Shown piece by piece: positions 46,937 to 56,572 of a stretch of DNA of 64,000 nucleotides. Location: contig CAXXLS010000014.1 of the NCBI GenBank assembly GCA_963677135.2, positions 434,001-498,000 of the forward strand. The letters are read 5' to 3'. Position 1 is the stretch's first letter. Every line of letters starts with the position of its first letter. The translations under genes were made by a program, and so were the position numbers. This DNA comes from Seleniibacterium sp963677135 (GTDB lineage: Bacteria > Desulfobacterota > Desulfuromonadia > Desulfuromonadales > Geopsychrobacteraceae). A model generated the notes under the pieces. That model did not search any database and was not told where the DNA came from. It was given only the letters and a program-made list of their open reading frames with translations.

Positions 46937-49111
46937 GTGAAAAAGCCGATGCCCAAAAACTTGCTGGACACAGAAAAGCCCCTCATCGTCAGCTTTTTGC
47001 AGACGCTCAACATCGCCCGGCGCAATCTGTCCATTTACCCGCCGGAGCACCCGCGCATTGCCGAAAGCATCTCCAGTACGATGGAGATCTTGCAGGAGCT
47101 GTTCCTGACCGCCAAAACGATAGCCATCGGCATCGGACCCCGGGCAATCTATTTCGAACAGGTTCGATTTGACAACGAGGACCCGGCGGTCAGGGATTTT
47201 TCCGGTTTCTTTTCCGGTCTCGGCATCGCAACGGTCAGTTTTCTTGACGGCGTCAGGGGGGACGAGCTGATCCGCTTCAATCATCTGCTGCGCAGCCGCA
47301 GGGCAGAAATCGAAGAATTCGGCGGATTCGAAACCTTGCTGGAGCAGCAGCGCATCACCCATATCCGGGTTCAACCGGTTGATTATGAAGCGTTTCAGGC
47401 CCGCGCTCTCGACCGGCAGAACAATGAGGTCCGGGACAATGACCTCTGGGAAAGCTTCCTGCACGGCCTGACCGCAGGCATTCTCGATTTCGAAGGCACC
47501 ACTGCCGAAAACAATCTGAACAATCTCGCCCGCCTGCTCAACCAGGCCCAGGCGACCGAAGCCGGTCAGGCTAAGGAATATCAGGAAAAACTGACCGACT
47601 TCGTGGCCAGAAGCCTGTACAGCGGACAATCGCAGCAACTCCAGGTTCGGGCAGGAAACAGTATCAACCAGCTGCTCGCTCAGTTGTCGCCGGAGGCCAG
47701 GGAACATTTTCTGACCCGTATCCTCCAGGCCCTCAACCAGAATCCGGAACCGGCCCGGAATATCCTCTCCGGCATTTCGCCTCAATATTTTACCGAGCCA
47801 CTGGCCCGACTAAGCCGTGACAAACAGGTCATTTCATCCCGGCTGGTCGATCTCCTTGACTATTTTTCCAAGAACACCGCGGGGGAGGCCAGGCCCAAAT
47901 CGCCGTCCGGCACACTACCGGGCGAGGTCGTACGGGCCAGACTGCAGGAACTCTTCCGCGAAGAGCAGCAGGAAGCCTTCCTGCCCGACAACTACCAGAG
48001 CGCCCTGGCTGACGTCTTTTCAGACAAGGTCACCCCCTCCCTGATCCCCGAAGAGGTGCGCGCGGAGCTGCGCCTGCTGGTCGAACAGCAATCCGTGGAA
48101 GAGCATCTGACCGCCATCATTTTCGAATTTCTCGAACACGATCTCGCTCCCGAGCATGAGGCCGCCATCCAGGATCATCTGCTTGAATTATCCAGATTTT
48201 ATCTGGACACCGGCGACTTCGGCCGCTTGCAGGCCATATACCAGCGCTGGCGCTCCTATCTGAACAGTGGCCAGTCCAGGATTGACCTGTTTGCGGAGAG
48301 AATCCTGGCGGCCCACACCCAGAAATCGTTCATCGCCGAAGTCCTGGACGGATTTGAGCTGTGGGATGAAGAACAGCACCCCGACCTGACGGCCTACATC
48401 GCCACGGTCGGAGAGCCCTACTGCGAACCCGTTATTGAAAGGCTGGGCCTGGCTCCCACCTGGCAGGAACGTCGACTCTGGCTGGCCCTGCTGGCGGAAA
48501 TCGGCAGCGACGCCCAGGAGAAAATCATGGCCGCCCTCAAGGATGACCGCTGGTTTCTGGTCCGCAACCTGCTGTCCGTCCTGGGGCGCGAGCCGAACCA
48601 GCAGACGCTTAAGGCCAGCCTGCCCTTCTGCACTCACCCCCACCCGATGGTCCGCATCGAAGCCATCCGCAACCTGCTGAGGAGCAATCCGGCAACGGCG
48701 AACCGCTACCTGCTGAAAGAGCTTGACAGCGAGGAAGAGCAGACCCGGCAAGCCGCGGTCAGGGCCGCCGCCTTGAGCAGAGACCCCGAAATCATCAGAT
48801 TCCTGCACAGTCTGATACAGCAGCCGCCGCGCTCGGACTCCGATCTCCACCTGCAATGCCGCGCCGTGGAGAGCCTGGGCGAGATTGCCAGTCCCGAGAC
48901 CATCCCGGTGCTGCGAAGAATACTGCTGAAACAGGGATTGTTCGTCCCCCAGCGCGTCAAACGTCTGCAACAGGAGATCATCAATGTCCTCCCGCTGCTG
49001 TCCGGAGCCCGGGCCGACAAACTGGTTGCCGAATTGAAAAACACGAAATTCAGGCAACAGCTCAATGACGCGCTGGCAAAAAACGACGGGAACCACCATG
49101 AAAAGAACTGA
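46937..49111 (+). CDS. HEAT-repeat protein with shared N-terminal domain (copy 1)
   Basis: 724 residues from a GTG at 46937 (ATG at 46949 also possible; neither has a good ribosome site). The N-terminal 130 residues contain NIARRNLSIYPPEHPRIAE and resemble those of the three following proteins. The C-terminal part (about 520-700) has HEAT-like repeats: WFLVRNLLSVLGR, HPMVRIEAIRNLLRS, QTRQAAVRAAALS. The middle is helical and unassigned. No signal peptide or membrane helix. Overlaps the HD-GYP gene by 14 bp. Probably a scaffold or sensor partner of that enzyme; function unknown. Confidence 0.8.
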   Translation: MKKPMPKNLLDTEKPLIVSFLQTLNIARRNLSIYPPEHPRIAESISSTMEILQELFLTAKTIAIGIGPRAIYFEQVRFDNEDPAVRDFSGFFSGLGIATVSFLDGVRGDELIRFNHLLRSRRAEIEEFGGFETLLEQQRITHIRVQPVDYEAFQARALDRQNNEVRDNDLWESFLHGLTAGILDFEGTTAENNLNNLARLLNQAQATEAGQAKEYQEKLTDFVARSLYSGQSQQLQVRAGNSINQLLAQLSPEAREHFLTRILQALNQNPEPARNILSGISPQYFTEPLARLSRDKQVISSRLVDLLDYFSKNTAGEARPKSPSGTLPGEVVRARLQELFREEQQEAFLPDNYQSALADVFSDKVTPSLIPEEVRAELRLLVEQQSVEEHLTAIIFEFLEHDLAPEHEAAIQDHLLELSRFYLDTGDFGRLQAIYQRWRSYLNSGQSRIDLFAERILAAHTQKSFIAEVLDGFELWDEEQHPDLTAYIATVGEPYCEPVIERLGLAPTWQERRLWLALLAEIGSDAQEKIMAALKDDRWFLVRNLLSVLGREPNQQTLKASLPFCTHPHPMVRIEAIRNLLRSNPATANRYLLKELDSEEEQTRQAAVRAAALSRDPEIIRFLHSLIQQPPRSDSDLHLQCRAVESLGEIASPETIPVLRRILLKQGLFVPQRVKRLQQEIINVLPLLSGARADKLVAELKNTKFRQQLNDALAKNDGNHHEKN

Positions 49112-50234
49112 GGACCAGCAGCTTCACAATTTTATCAGACTGATCATGACGGCAGTCGCCAATGCCGCACTTTACGATATCGAACATCGCCAGGTCCTGC
49201 GCTTCAACCGGCAGGCACTGCAGATTCTGCAGCAGTTCATCGGCACTCTCGGGCACCTGACCCTCAGACTGATCAACGGGCAGCTGATCCACAACAACAA
49301 ACCCCTCTCCCCGACCCTGTCCGTGGAGCGCCTGATCACCCTGCTGTCGCGCCACGGCATCAGCTACCTGAAGATCGAAGCCGGGGTCTATGCCGAAGAG
49401 CTGCTGACCCTGATCCAGGTCCTCAGCAGAGGAGCAAACAGCAACCCGGAGATCGTCAACAGCGAACATATCTATTTCGGAAAGGTCGAGGTTCGCTACC
49501 GTCAGCCTGAACTAGACGCGCTATTGCGGCTTCCCGATATCGAACGCGTTGAAGCGGATCGCTTCATGGACCTCTATCAACAGGTACGCCAAGCCGACAA
49601 GGTGGATATCTCCGGAATTGCGGACATTGTCAACGGCTTTGTCCAGACCTTCTCCAGACAGGGGGACGCTTTTCTCGCCCTGGCCCCGCTGCGGGCCATC
49701 GATGAGTACACCTACACCCATTCAACCAACATCTGCCTGCTCAACCTCGCCCAGGCTCGAGCCCTGGGGATCGAGGGGCAGCTTCTGAACGACATCGGGA
49801 TCGCCGCCATGCTCCACGATGTTGGAAAAATGTTCATATCCCCCTCCATACTGAGCAAAACCGAGGCTCTTTCCGACCAGGAATGGGAGATCATGCGCCA
49901 ACACCCGCGCCTCGGGGCCGAATACCTTCTGGCGACTCCCGAAGTTCCCAAGCTCGCGGTCATTACCGCATTCGAGCACCACATGCGCTTTGACGGCGCA
50001 GGCTACCCTCAGGTCAAACGGCCCTGGAAACAGCACTTCTGTTCCTACATGACGGCAATCTCCGACACCTATGACGCCATGCGGACCCGCCGGGCATACG
50101 AAGAAGCGCTCGATCTCAACCAGATTGTCAATATCATGCTGAATCTGGCCGGAAACAAACTCCATCCGCAGCTGACCTACAATTTCCTGACGATTCTTCA
50201 CCAGATCGATCTTCCCGACCAGAACCATCAATAA
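49098..50234 (+). CDS. HD-GYP domain protein (copy 1)
   Basis: 378 residues from the ATG at 49098 inside the end of the HEAT gene. N-terminal domain (about 1-130) with LYDIEHRQVLRF corresponds to that of its neighbours. The HD-GYP domain (about 190-370) keeps MLHDVGKMFISPSIL, QHPRLGAEYL, FEHHMRFDGAGYP and ISDTYDAMRTRRAY, so cyclic-di-GMP hydrolysis is likely. Cytoplasmic, with no receiver domain; input is probably through the N-terminal domain or the HEAT partner. Confidence 0.92.
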   Translation: MKRTEDQQLHNFIRLIMTAVANAALYDIEHRQVLRFNRQALQILQQFIGTLGHLTLRLINGQLIHNNKPLSPTLSVERLITLLSRHGISYLKIEAGVYAEELLTLIQVLSRGANSNPEIVNSEHIYFGKVEVRYRQPELDALLRLPDIERVEADRFMDLYQQVRQADKVDISGIADIVNGFVQTFSRQGDAFLALAPLRAIDEYTYTHSTNICLLNLAQARALGIEGQLLNDIGIAAMLHDVGKMFISPSILSKTEALSDQEWEIMRQHPRLGAEYLLATPEVPKLAVITAFEHHMRFDGAGYPQVKRPWKQHFCSYMTAISDTYDAMRTRRAYEEALDLNQIVNIMLNLAGNKLHPQLTYNFLTILHQIDLPDQNHQ

Positions 50235-50312
50235 TTTTTTATTTGATTAAACTTTTATTGATCTGATAGGATAAGCGCCCGCTCATGGCAATAAACCAAT
50301 ACCAGCAGGACA

Positions 50313-52370
50313 TTGCTTACCTTGCAAAATACTTCTACCGCTGTCGCATCGCAGTCTACCCGGTTACTGCTGTTCATCCATCAGCTGAACATATTCGGAC
50401 GGCAACTGTCCTTGTACCCGGCCAACCACCCCCAGATCAAAATCGGGACAGCAGCTGTGGTCCGTCAGCTTCAGCTGTACTGCCGCGAAACAGGCGCTGA
50501 TATCTCCCTGGAATACGGTCCGGAATCCCTTTTCTGCAAAGATATTGAGCTGAAAACAACGAGCCCTTCGGTTCGAAGCCTTCACCAGCGCTTCGCAGCC
50601 CGGGACATCGTCACCCTGACGTTTTCCGGAGAGACAGCAGCAGAAGACCTGCTGCTTCTCCACCGTTTTTTGTGGCCGGTGACCAACGGCACGGAGAGCG
50701 GCTGCTCCCCCGCTGCCCACTTTGACAAACTTGCTATCCCGCACATTCAGGCAACCTTCATCGATTACGGGCGTTTTGAACCCGTCGCTGCGGAAGGACC
50801 GTCCTGCCTCCAGGCGGAGACCGTCATCTGGGACGAACTAATCAAGCCACTGAGCGGCAAGCAACAGACAGAGCTGCAAACGGCACCGAGTCCGATTCGA
50901 TCTATCGCAGGCCAGAGTGCCTTAGAAACGTCCTTGTCGAAGCCATCAGTGACGGGACTGATCGCCCGTCTCATCGAGGTCCGAAACCCGTCGCCGGCAA
51001 GGATTGATGCCAGAGCTCAGGAACAGGCCTCCGCCCTGCCTCCGCAGGTTATCGACAAATTGCTGCAGCAGACCTTCAAGACGCTCGACAGGCACCATGA
51101 CGAGGCCGCAGTGATTCTCGGAAGCCTGCCCAAACACGTTCTCTCGGAAGCCTTCCACCGGATCAGCAGCGGCCGGTTCACGGTGTCCTCCCGCCTGATG
51201 ACCCTTTTGAGAGAGCTGCACCAAAACGCCCAAAAGCCCGGCCCTAGAACCGCGGTGACCAGGACCTGCACAGACCGGCCGGGGACAGAAATCGATGTCC
51301 TTTTCTATGAAGACAATCTTGATGACTACGTTCCAATCACGTACCAGGAATCATTGACTGCCATTCTCCAGGGCCAGATCAGAAGCACTCTGTCTGACGC
51401 TGAGATCCACAGATTGCAGGAGGAGTCTTCGCGCTTCGCCATCGAGAAAAACTTCTGCGGCATCATGTTTGAACTGCTCAAGGACCGCGTGAATGAAGAA
51501 ACCGAACTCAACATGCAGCAGAATCTGCTTGAGCTATCCGATTTTTTTGCGGAAACCGGTGATTTCCTGTCGCTGAAAAGCCTTTTCCTGAAATGGTCGG
51601 AGTACCTGTACAGCGGTGTTTCCCAGGTACGGTTCCTGGACGAGAAGGTGCTTGCCAACCAGACCCGAAGCCTGTTCATGAACAACCTGCTCGACAGTCT
51701 CGGCACCTGGTCACAGGAAAAGCTTGCCGAGGCCAGAGACTATATATGCACCGTCGGGGAACCCTTTGCGGAGCCGCTCGTCGAGCGTCTGGCAACAGAG
51801 GAAAAAGAGGACCGAAGAGAACTCTGGATGACCCTGCTGACCGACCTTGGCCCCAAGGCTCTCCCCATCATCATCGACAGCCTGGAAAAAGGACCATGGT
51901 ACCTGACCCGCAATCTGCTGGTGATCCTGGGCCGCCAGCGGGACAGGATCCCGATGAAACCGATCCTGAAATTGACGAACCACAGCTCTGCCCAGGTTCG
52001 CGCTGAAGCGATCCGGATCCTGGCAGCCGAAGCACCCGGCCTCGCCACGCGGCTTTTGCTCAAAGAGTTATCCTCGGAGGATCCGCGGACCATCATGGCC
52101 GTATCCGCCAGACTGACCAAGAGCATCTGCGATTCCAGGGTTCTCGAACAATTACATCGCCATCTCATACCGCTGCCGCAAAACAGCGAAGAATTGGATA
52201 TGAAAAGGCATCTGCTCAAGGTTCTGGCCGCCATCGCGGATCCGGGCACGAGGGCTGTTCTTGAAAACATTCTGAAAGTCAGGATATTCCTGCGCCCCCG
52301 GCGCCACCGGGAATTTCAGGCCGAAGTCAGGCGCGCGCTGGAATCTTTCCGCAGCGCAGATTGTCTTTAA
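50313..52370 (+). CDS. HEAT-repeat protein with shared N-terminal domain (copy 2)
   Basis: 685 residues from a TTG at 50313; another TTG at 50322 is better spaced from the AGGA at 50307. N-terminus has LNIFGRQLSLYPANHPQIK, matching copy 1. C-terminal repeats WYLTRNLLVILGR, SAQVRAEAIRILAAEA, LLLKELSSEDPRT align with copy 1, so the two genes are paralogues from a tandem duplication, now well diverged. Middle region with many basic and acidic residues is unassigned. Confidence 0.78.
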   Translation: MLTLQNTSTAVASQSTRLLLFIHQLNIFGRQLSLYPANHPQIKIGTAAVVRQLQLYCRETGADISLEYGPESLFCKDIELKTTSPSVRSLHQRFAARDIVTLTFSGETAAEDLLLLHRFLWPVTNGTESGCSPAAHFDKLAIPHIQATFIDYGRFEPVAAEGPSCLQAETVIWDELIKPLSGKQQTELQTAPSPIRSIAGQSALETSLSKPSVTGLIARLIEVRNPSPARIDARAQEQASALPPQVIDKLLQQTFKTLDRHHDEAAVILGSLPKHVLSEAFHRISSGRFTVSSRLMTLLRELHQNAQKPGPRTAVTRTCTDRPGTEIDVLFYEDNLDDYVPITYQESLTAILQGQIRSTLSDAEIHRLQEESSRFAIEKNFCGIMFELLKDRVNEETELNMQQNLLELSDFFAETGDFLSLKSLFLKWSEYLYSGVSQVRFLDEKVLANQTRSLFMNNLLDSLGTWSQEKLAEARDYICTVGEPFAEPLVERLATEEKEDRRELWMTLLTDLGPKALPIIIDSLEKGPWYLTRNLLVILGRQRDRIPMKPILKLTNHSSAQVRAEAIRILAAEAPGLATRLLLKELSSEDPRTIMAVSARLTKSICDSRVLEQLHRHLIPLPQNSEELDMKRHLLKVLAAIADPGTRAVLENILKVRIFLRPRRHREFQAEVRRALESFRSADCL

Positions 52371-52447
52371 GAAAGGTCAGTATGTTTTCAGTACACATCA
52401 ACCGCCACTAGCCATGTGAGGATTTCACAACACAAGGAGGGGACACC

Positions 52448-53689
52448 TTGTCAGATAGTCAACACCATCGTATCCAGGCTATTATTCGACACATCATCGC
52501 GACCGCGACCAATATCTCACTCTATGGATCGCAGCATCCGCAGATTCTAAAACTCTGCGACAAGGCCCTCGAAGAATGTCACCGGGCATTCAGAGTGGCG
52601 CCCGTTTACGTTTTTAAAGTCATTGACCACCGTCTGATCTGCAATCATATGCGCCTGGAACCGACCCTCGCGACGGAACGCCTGCGCAGACAACTGGAGA
52701 CCAGGAAGATTCGCTATTTCGAAATATCGGCGCACGTCGATCGGGACGAGCTCCTGAAGCTCGCCCAGGCGCTGAGCGGAACAGACGATGCGGACCTCCC
52801 TCGCGATCTGAGTCATGTCCGTTTCGGCCAATTGCAGCCAGAAAAAGTCCAGCCGGCCGGTTCGGTCTGCGATTTTAGTGAGCTTGCCGGGCAGCATTGT
52901 GACAGATTCATGGATGCGTACCGCCGCGCCCGAAAAAAACAGGCCATTCCGGTGCCCGTCATCGCCGAAATCGTTGATGATTTCATCGAGGCGTTCAGAT
53001 CCCACAGCAGGGTCATGATGGCCCTGGCGCCATTGCGGTCCATGGACGAATACGCCTATGTCCATTCGACCAATATCTGTCTGCTGAACCTGGCCCAGGC
53101 CCGTCTCCTCGGAATCGACGGGCAGACCTTGAACGACATCGGGATCGCCGCCATGCTCCACGATGTCGGTAAGCTGTTCATTCCTGCCGACATTCTCAAC
53201 AAGCCCGGCAAACCGGATGAAAAAGAGTGGAACATGATCAAGCAGCATCCTCGTCTCGGAGCAGAATACCTGGTCAACACGCCCGGGGTCCCGTATCTGG
53301 CGGTCATCAACGCTTTTGAACATCACATCGGCTACGACGGCAAAGGGTATCCTTCGCCTGGCAGACCACGCCAGCTGAGCGTCTGCAGCCACATGACGAC
53401 CATCTCCGACATCTATGACGCCCTGAGAACGCGGCGCAGCTACAAAGAGCCTTTGCCCTTCTCCGGAATCCGCGAGATCATGACCGCCAGCATGGGAAAA
53501 TCCCTGCACCCCCAACTGACCCGGTCTTTTCTCGACGCCATGGGGACCCTCGAAGGCGACCAGGTGCGCACGGATCCTCCCGAAGATCATCTCACCTGTT
53601 GCGAAAGTCCGAGCAGCAATGTTATACATCCCAAATCCGTCGGGCATTCACGGCCTGCCTGCCGACCGAGCAGAGCGAACGAATCCTGA
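52448..53689 (+). CDS. HD-GYP domain protein (copy 2)
   Basis: 413 residues from a TTG at 52448; AAGGAGG lies 7 bases upstream and fixes the start. N-terminal domain with TNISLYGSQHPQILKLC. HD-GYP domain with MLHDVGKLFIPADIL, KQHPRLGAEYL, FEHHIGYDGKGYP and DIYDALRTRRSYKEP all intact. Closely similar to copy 1 across the catalytic domain (AMLHDVGK, HSTNICLLNLAQAR shared). A 45-residue C-terminal tail rich in Pro, Ser and Cys is unique to this copy. Confidence 0.92.
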   Translation: MSDSQHHRIQAIIRHIIATATNISLYGSQHPQILKLCDKALEECHRAFRVAPVYVFKVIDHRLICNHMRLEPTLATERLRRQLETRKIRYFEISAHVDRDELLKLAQALSGTDDADLPRDLSHVRFGQLQPEKVQPAGSVCDFSELAGQHCDRFMDAYRRARKKQAIPVPVIAEIVDDFIEAFRSHSRVMMALAPLRSMDEYAYVHSTNICLLNLAQARLLGIDGQTLNDIGIAAMLHDVGKLFIPADILNKPGKPDEKEWNMIKQHPRLGAEYLVNTPGVPYLAVINAFEHHIGYDGKGYPSPGRPRQLSVCSHMTTISDIYDALRTRRSYKEPLPFSGIREIMTASMGKSLHPQLTRSFLDAMGTLEGDQVRTDPPEDHLTCCESPSSNVIHPKSVGHSRPACRPSRANES

Positions 53690-53779
53690 CCGGACGGCAG
53701 AATCATCACCCAGATAAACATTCGGTACCCCGAACAGCAACAACGGGCAACGACACCATTGCATGCATAAAGGAAGACC

Positions 53780-55456
53780 ATGAGCGAGGACACAAAAAAA
53801 GTCATCTATTCCATGATGAAGGTCAGCAAGAGCTACAACAAGCAGCCGATCATCAAAGACATTTCCCTCTCCTACTTTTACGGAGCCAAAATCGGCGTTC
53901 TGGGCCTCAATGGTTCGGGCAAATCGACCCTGCTGCGGATCATGGCCGGCGTCGACAAGGAATTCAGCGGCGAAGCCGTTCTTTCCGAAGGCTACAGTGT
54001 CGGCTACCTTGAGCAGGAACCCCAGCTGGACGAGAACAAGACCGTTCGCGAAGTCGTCAAGGAAGGCGTACAGGACGTGGTCGACCTGCTCGCCGAATTT
54101 GAAGAGATCAACAACGCCTTTGCCGATCCCGACTGCGACATGGATAAACTCCTGGCCCGCCAGGCTGTCGTTCAGGACAAACTCGACGCGGCCGACGCCT
54201 GGGAACTCGATTCACGCCTGGAGCTGGCCGAAGAAGCCCTGCGCTGCCCGCCCCCGGAAACGCCCATCAAGCATCTGTCCGGCGGAGAAAAGCGCCGGGT
54301 CGCCCTGTGTCGGTTGCTGCTCAGAAAACCGGACATCCTGCTGCTGGACGAACCGACGAACCACCTCGATGCGGAAACCGTCGCCTGGCTTGAGCAGCAC
54401 CTCCAGCGCTACCAGGGAACGGTCATCGCCGTAACCCACGACCGGTATTTCCTCGACAACGTCGCCGGCTGGATCCTCGAACTCGACCGCGGACACGGCA
54501 TTCCCTGGAAAGGCAACTATTCGAGCTGGCTTGAACAGAAGCAGGAACGCCTGCGTAAAGAGGAAAAAGCCGAGAGCAAGCGCCAGCAGACTCTCCAGCG
54601 CGAACTCGAATGGATCCGGATGTCACCCAAGGGCCGTCATGCCAAGTCCCAGGCCCGGATCAATTCCTACGAAAAACTGCTTGGCAACGCAGGACTGGAA
54701 AAGGAGAAGACCCTCGAGCTCTTCATTCCACCGGGACCGCGCCTCGGCAATGTCGTCGTCGAAGCGAATGAGGTCTCCAAAGGCTTCGGTGACCGGCTGC
54801 TGATGGAAAAGCTCAGCTTCAACCTCCCCCCGGGAGGCATTGTCGGCGTTATCGGCCCCAACGGCGCCGGCAAATCGACACTGTTTAAAATGATCATCGG
54901 CCAGGAGCAGGCCGATTCTGGAACCTTCAAGGTCGGGGAAACCGTCAAGCTCGGTTACGTTGACCAAGGACGTGAACTCGACCCGGACAAAACCATCTGG
55001 GAAGAGATCAGCGGCGGCCATGACAATTTCATGATGGGTGGACAGTCGGTCAATTCCCGCGCCTATGTGGCCCGTTTTAATTTCTCCGGTTCCGATCAGC
55101 AGAAGAAGGTCGGAGTCCTCTCCGGGGGCGAACGGAACCGCGTCCACCTGGCCAAGATGCTGCGCGAAGAAGCCAACGTGCTGCTGCTTGACGAACCGAC
55201 CAACGACCTCGACGTCAACACTCTGCGCGCCCTCGAAGAAGGCCTCGAAAACTTCGGCGGCTGCGCCGTGGTTATCAGCCACGACCGCTGGTTCCTCGAC
55301 CGTATCGCCACCCATATTCTGGCCTTCGAGGGAGATTCACAGGTCGTCTGGTACGAAGGAAACTACTCAGAGTACGAAGAAGACCGCAAGCGCCGCCTGG
55401 GCCGCGATGCCGATCAGCCGCACCGGATCAGGTACCGGTCATTGACCCGGCAGTAA
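53780..55456 (+). CDS. ettA: Energy-dependent translational throttle protein EttA
   Basis: 558 residues, the length of EttA. Two ABC domains without membrane parts: GLNGSGKST with LSGGEKRRVALCRLL, and GPNGAGKST with LSGGERNRVHLAKML. The Arm insertion of EttA follows in the first domain and the linker RMSPKGRHAKSQARINSYEKL in the middle is typical. Binds the ribosomal E site and gates the first peptide bond when ADP is high. Closed by a terminator. Confidence 0.95.
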   Translation: MSEDTKKVIYSMMKVSKSYNKQPIIKDISLSYFYGAKIGVLGLNGSGKSTLLRIMAGVDKEFSGEAVLSEGYSVGYLEQEPQLDENKTVREVVKEGVQDVVDLLAEFEEINNAFADPDCDMDKLLARQAVVQDKLDAADAWELDSRLELAEEALRCPPPETPIKHLSGGEKRRVALCRLLLRKPDILLLDEPTNHLDAETVAWLEQHLQRYQGTVIAVTHDRYFLDNVAGWILELDRGHGIPWKGNYSSWLEQKQERLRKEEKAESKRQQTLQRELEWIRMSPKGRHAKSQARINSYEKLLGNAGLEKEKTLELFIPPGPRLGNVVVEANEVSKGFGDRLLMEKLSFNLPPGGIVGVIGPNGAGKSTLFKMIIGQEQADSGTFKVGETVKLGYVDQGRELDPDKTIWEEISGGHDNFMMGGQSVNSRAYVARFNFSGSDQQKKVGVLSGGERNRVHLAKMLREEANVLLLDEPTNDLDVNTLRALEEGLENFGGCAVVISHDRWFLDRIATHILAFEGDSQVVWYEGNYSEYEEDRKRRLGRDADQPHRIRYRSLTRQ

Positions 55457-55470
55457 CCCCGCCACAGATC

Positions 55471-55502
55471 AACGGCCACCGGGATCTTCCGGTGGCCGTT
55501 TC
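55471..55502 (+). terminator. Terminator after ettA
   Basis: Perfect 12-pair stem AACGGCCACCGG/CCGGTGGCCGTT with a 6-base loop, followed by a short TTTC. It is the boundary between the conserved core and the accessory region. Confidence 0.75.
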
Positions 55503-55584
55503 GCCAACCGCCGTCAGCCTTATCCCTCTCCGTTCGGCCTATTCCAGGGAAGACCTAAAAGCAATCCTCACGGCTGTCTATAGA

Positions 55585-56038
55585 GGTGGCCCCGGTTGTT
55601 GGAACAGCCATCTCTTATTATATGAGTGGATTTCACCTTCATCGTTTAAGCTGCCTGTGTTTGTGACAACATACTGAAGTAAACCTGATCCGGTGTGTGA
55701 CCGGCAAGGCTCGAATGTGGTCTCCGATTGTTGTAAAAGTGGAAGTAACGTTTCAATCCTGCCTTGGTGAGCGCTTTTTCTAACAAATCATTCTCCAGCG
55801 TTAGCTCGCCGATCTTGGCGTGCAGGGTTTTGATATCGACGGAAGGTTCTTTGCTTCCTCCCGGTTCAAATACTTCAGAAGCCTGCTCCAGCAACTGGTT
55901 TTTCCACTGAGCGATCTGATTCGGATGAACATCAAATTTCTGAGATAGCTCTGCGATTGTGTAGTCACCTTTAACTGCAGCTAAAGCCACTTTAGACTTG
56001 AATGCCGGTTAATGATTCCGGCGGGGTCGTCTACTCAT
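55585..56038 (-). mobile_element. Remnant of an IS3-family insertion sequence
   Basis: Decayed element containing an orfA-orfB relic. On the orfB side an IS-end-like sequence, GAGGTGGCCCCGGTTGTTGG, lies at about 55585. No matching inverted end is present on the orfA side, where homology stops at the start codon, so that end is lost. Limits are approximate. Confidence 0.65.
55646..56038 (-). pseudogene. IS3-family transposase, internal deletion and nonsense codon
   Basis: From the ATG at 56038 the frame reads MSRRPRRNH, then a TAA (56009-56011), then PAFKSKVALAAVKGDYTI and ELSQKFDVHPNQIAQWKNQL, the helix-turn-helix part of OrfA. After the leucine-zipper part ENDLLEKALTKAGL it jumps directly to RYFHFYNNRRPHSSLAGHTP, the C-terminal end of OrfB. 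The DDE catalytic core is missing, in frame, together with the OrfA/OrfB frameshift region. Not functional. An in-frame GTG at 55990 could still give a 114-residue DNA-binding fragment. Confidence 0.9.
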
Positions 56039-56171
56039 GATAAGCTGCTCTCTCTTCTCTGGCATTACTATGCCAAATATTGGAAGGCTCATCCACTTAT
56101 CTCGCTGTTCAAATTCTTGGAGCCGGCTCTCCTTGACAAGACGTATCCGCCGGTTTTCATCGAATTCATTG

Positions 56172-56411
56172 TCAGAAATAGCCGCGAAAATCAGGGCTAA
56201 ACAGTGCGATGATAAAGAGAATGGTCGTTATAATCATGCTTCCGTAGGCAAACAGCCTGATGCCATCGGCGGACCAACGGCTGGCAAAAACGTTCACGAA
56301 TAAACCTGCGATAAACGATCCTTCCAACCATTCGGCACCGCCCCACCTGATGATCCAAAGCCAGAATAAAAGCTCGATGGAATAGAAAATAATCAGCTCG
56401 GTCAGTGACAT
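56172..56411 (-). CDS. Small membrane protein, unknown
   Basis: 79 residues with two predicted membrane helices (ELIIFYSIELLFWLWIIRW and GSMIITTILFIIALF) linked by a short loop containing a third weakly hydrophobic stretch. Ribosome site is weak (GGGACT). Not recognised. It lies last in the minus-strand vgrG cluster, and a small membrane protein there could be an immunity protein; this is inference from position alone. Confidence 0.5.
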   Translation of the reverse strand: MSLTELIIFYSIELLFWLWIIRWGGAEWLEGSFIAGLFVNVFASRWSADGIRLFAYGSMIITTILFIIALFSPDFRGYF

Positions 56412-56572
56412 ATATCAGAAGTCCCTATGACTTGAGGCGACCCATGGTCAGGTCGCAGGTTTATTGATGTGGGGTCGTGAGGGCAGAATGCCTTCTGAAT
56501 AATAGATACCCTGCCCTGCAGCCGCCGCCCCGGACGGAGGGCTAGCAGAGCCAACCCTGTAACGATATGAGT

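Noticed and set aside
56012..56200. Plus-strand open frame of 62 codons next to the IS relic
   Set aside because: No ribosome site and overlaps the pseudogene start; could be a fragment of an older insertion but nothing supports it.
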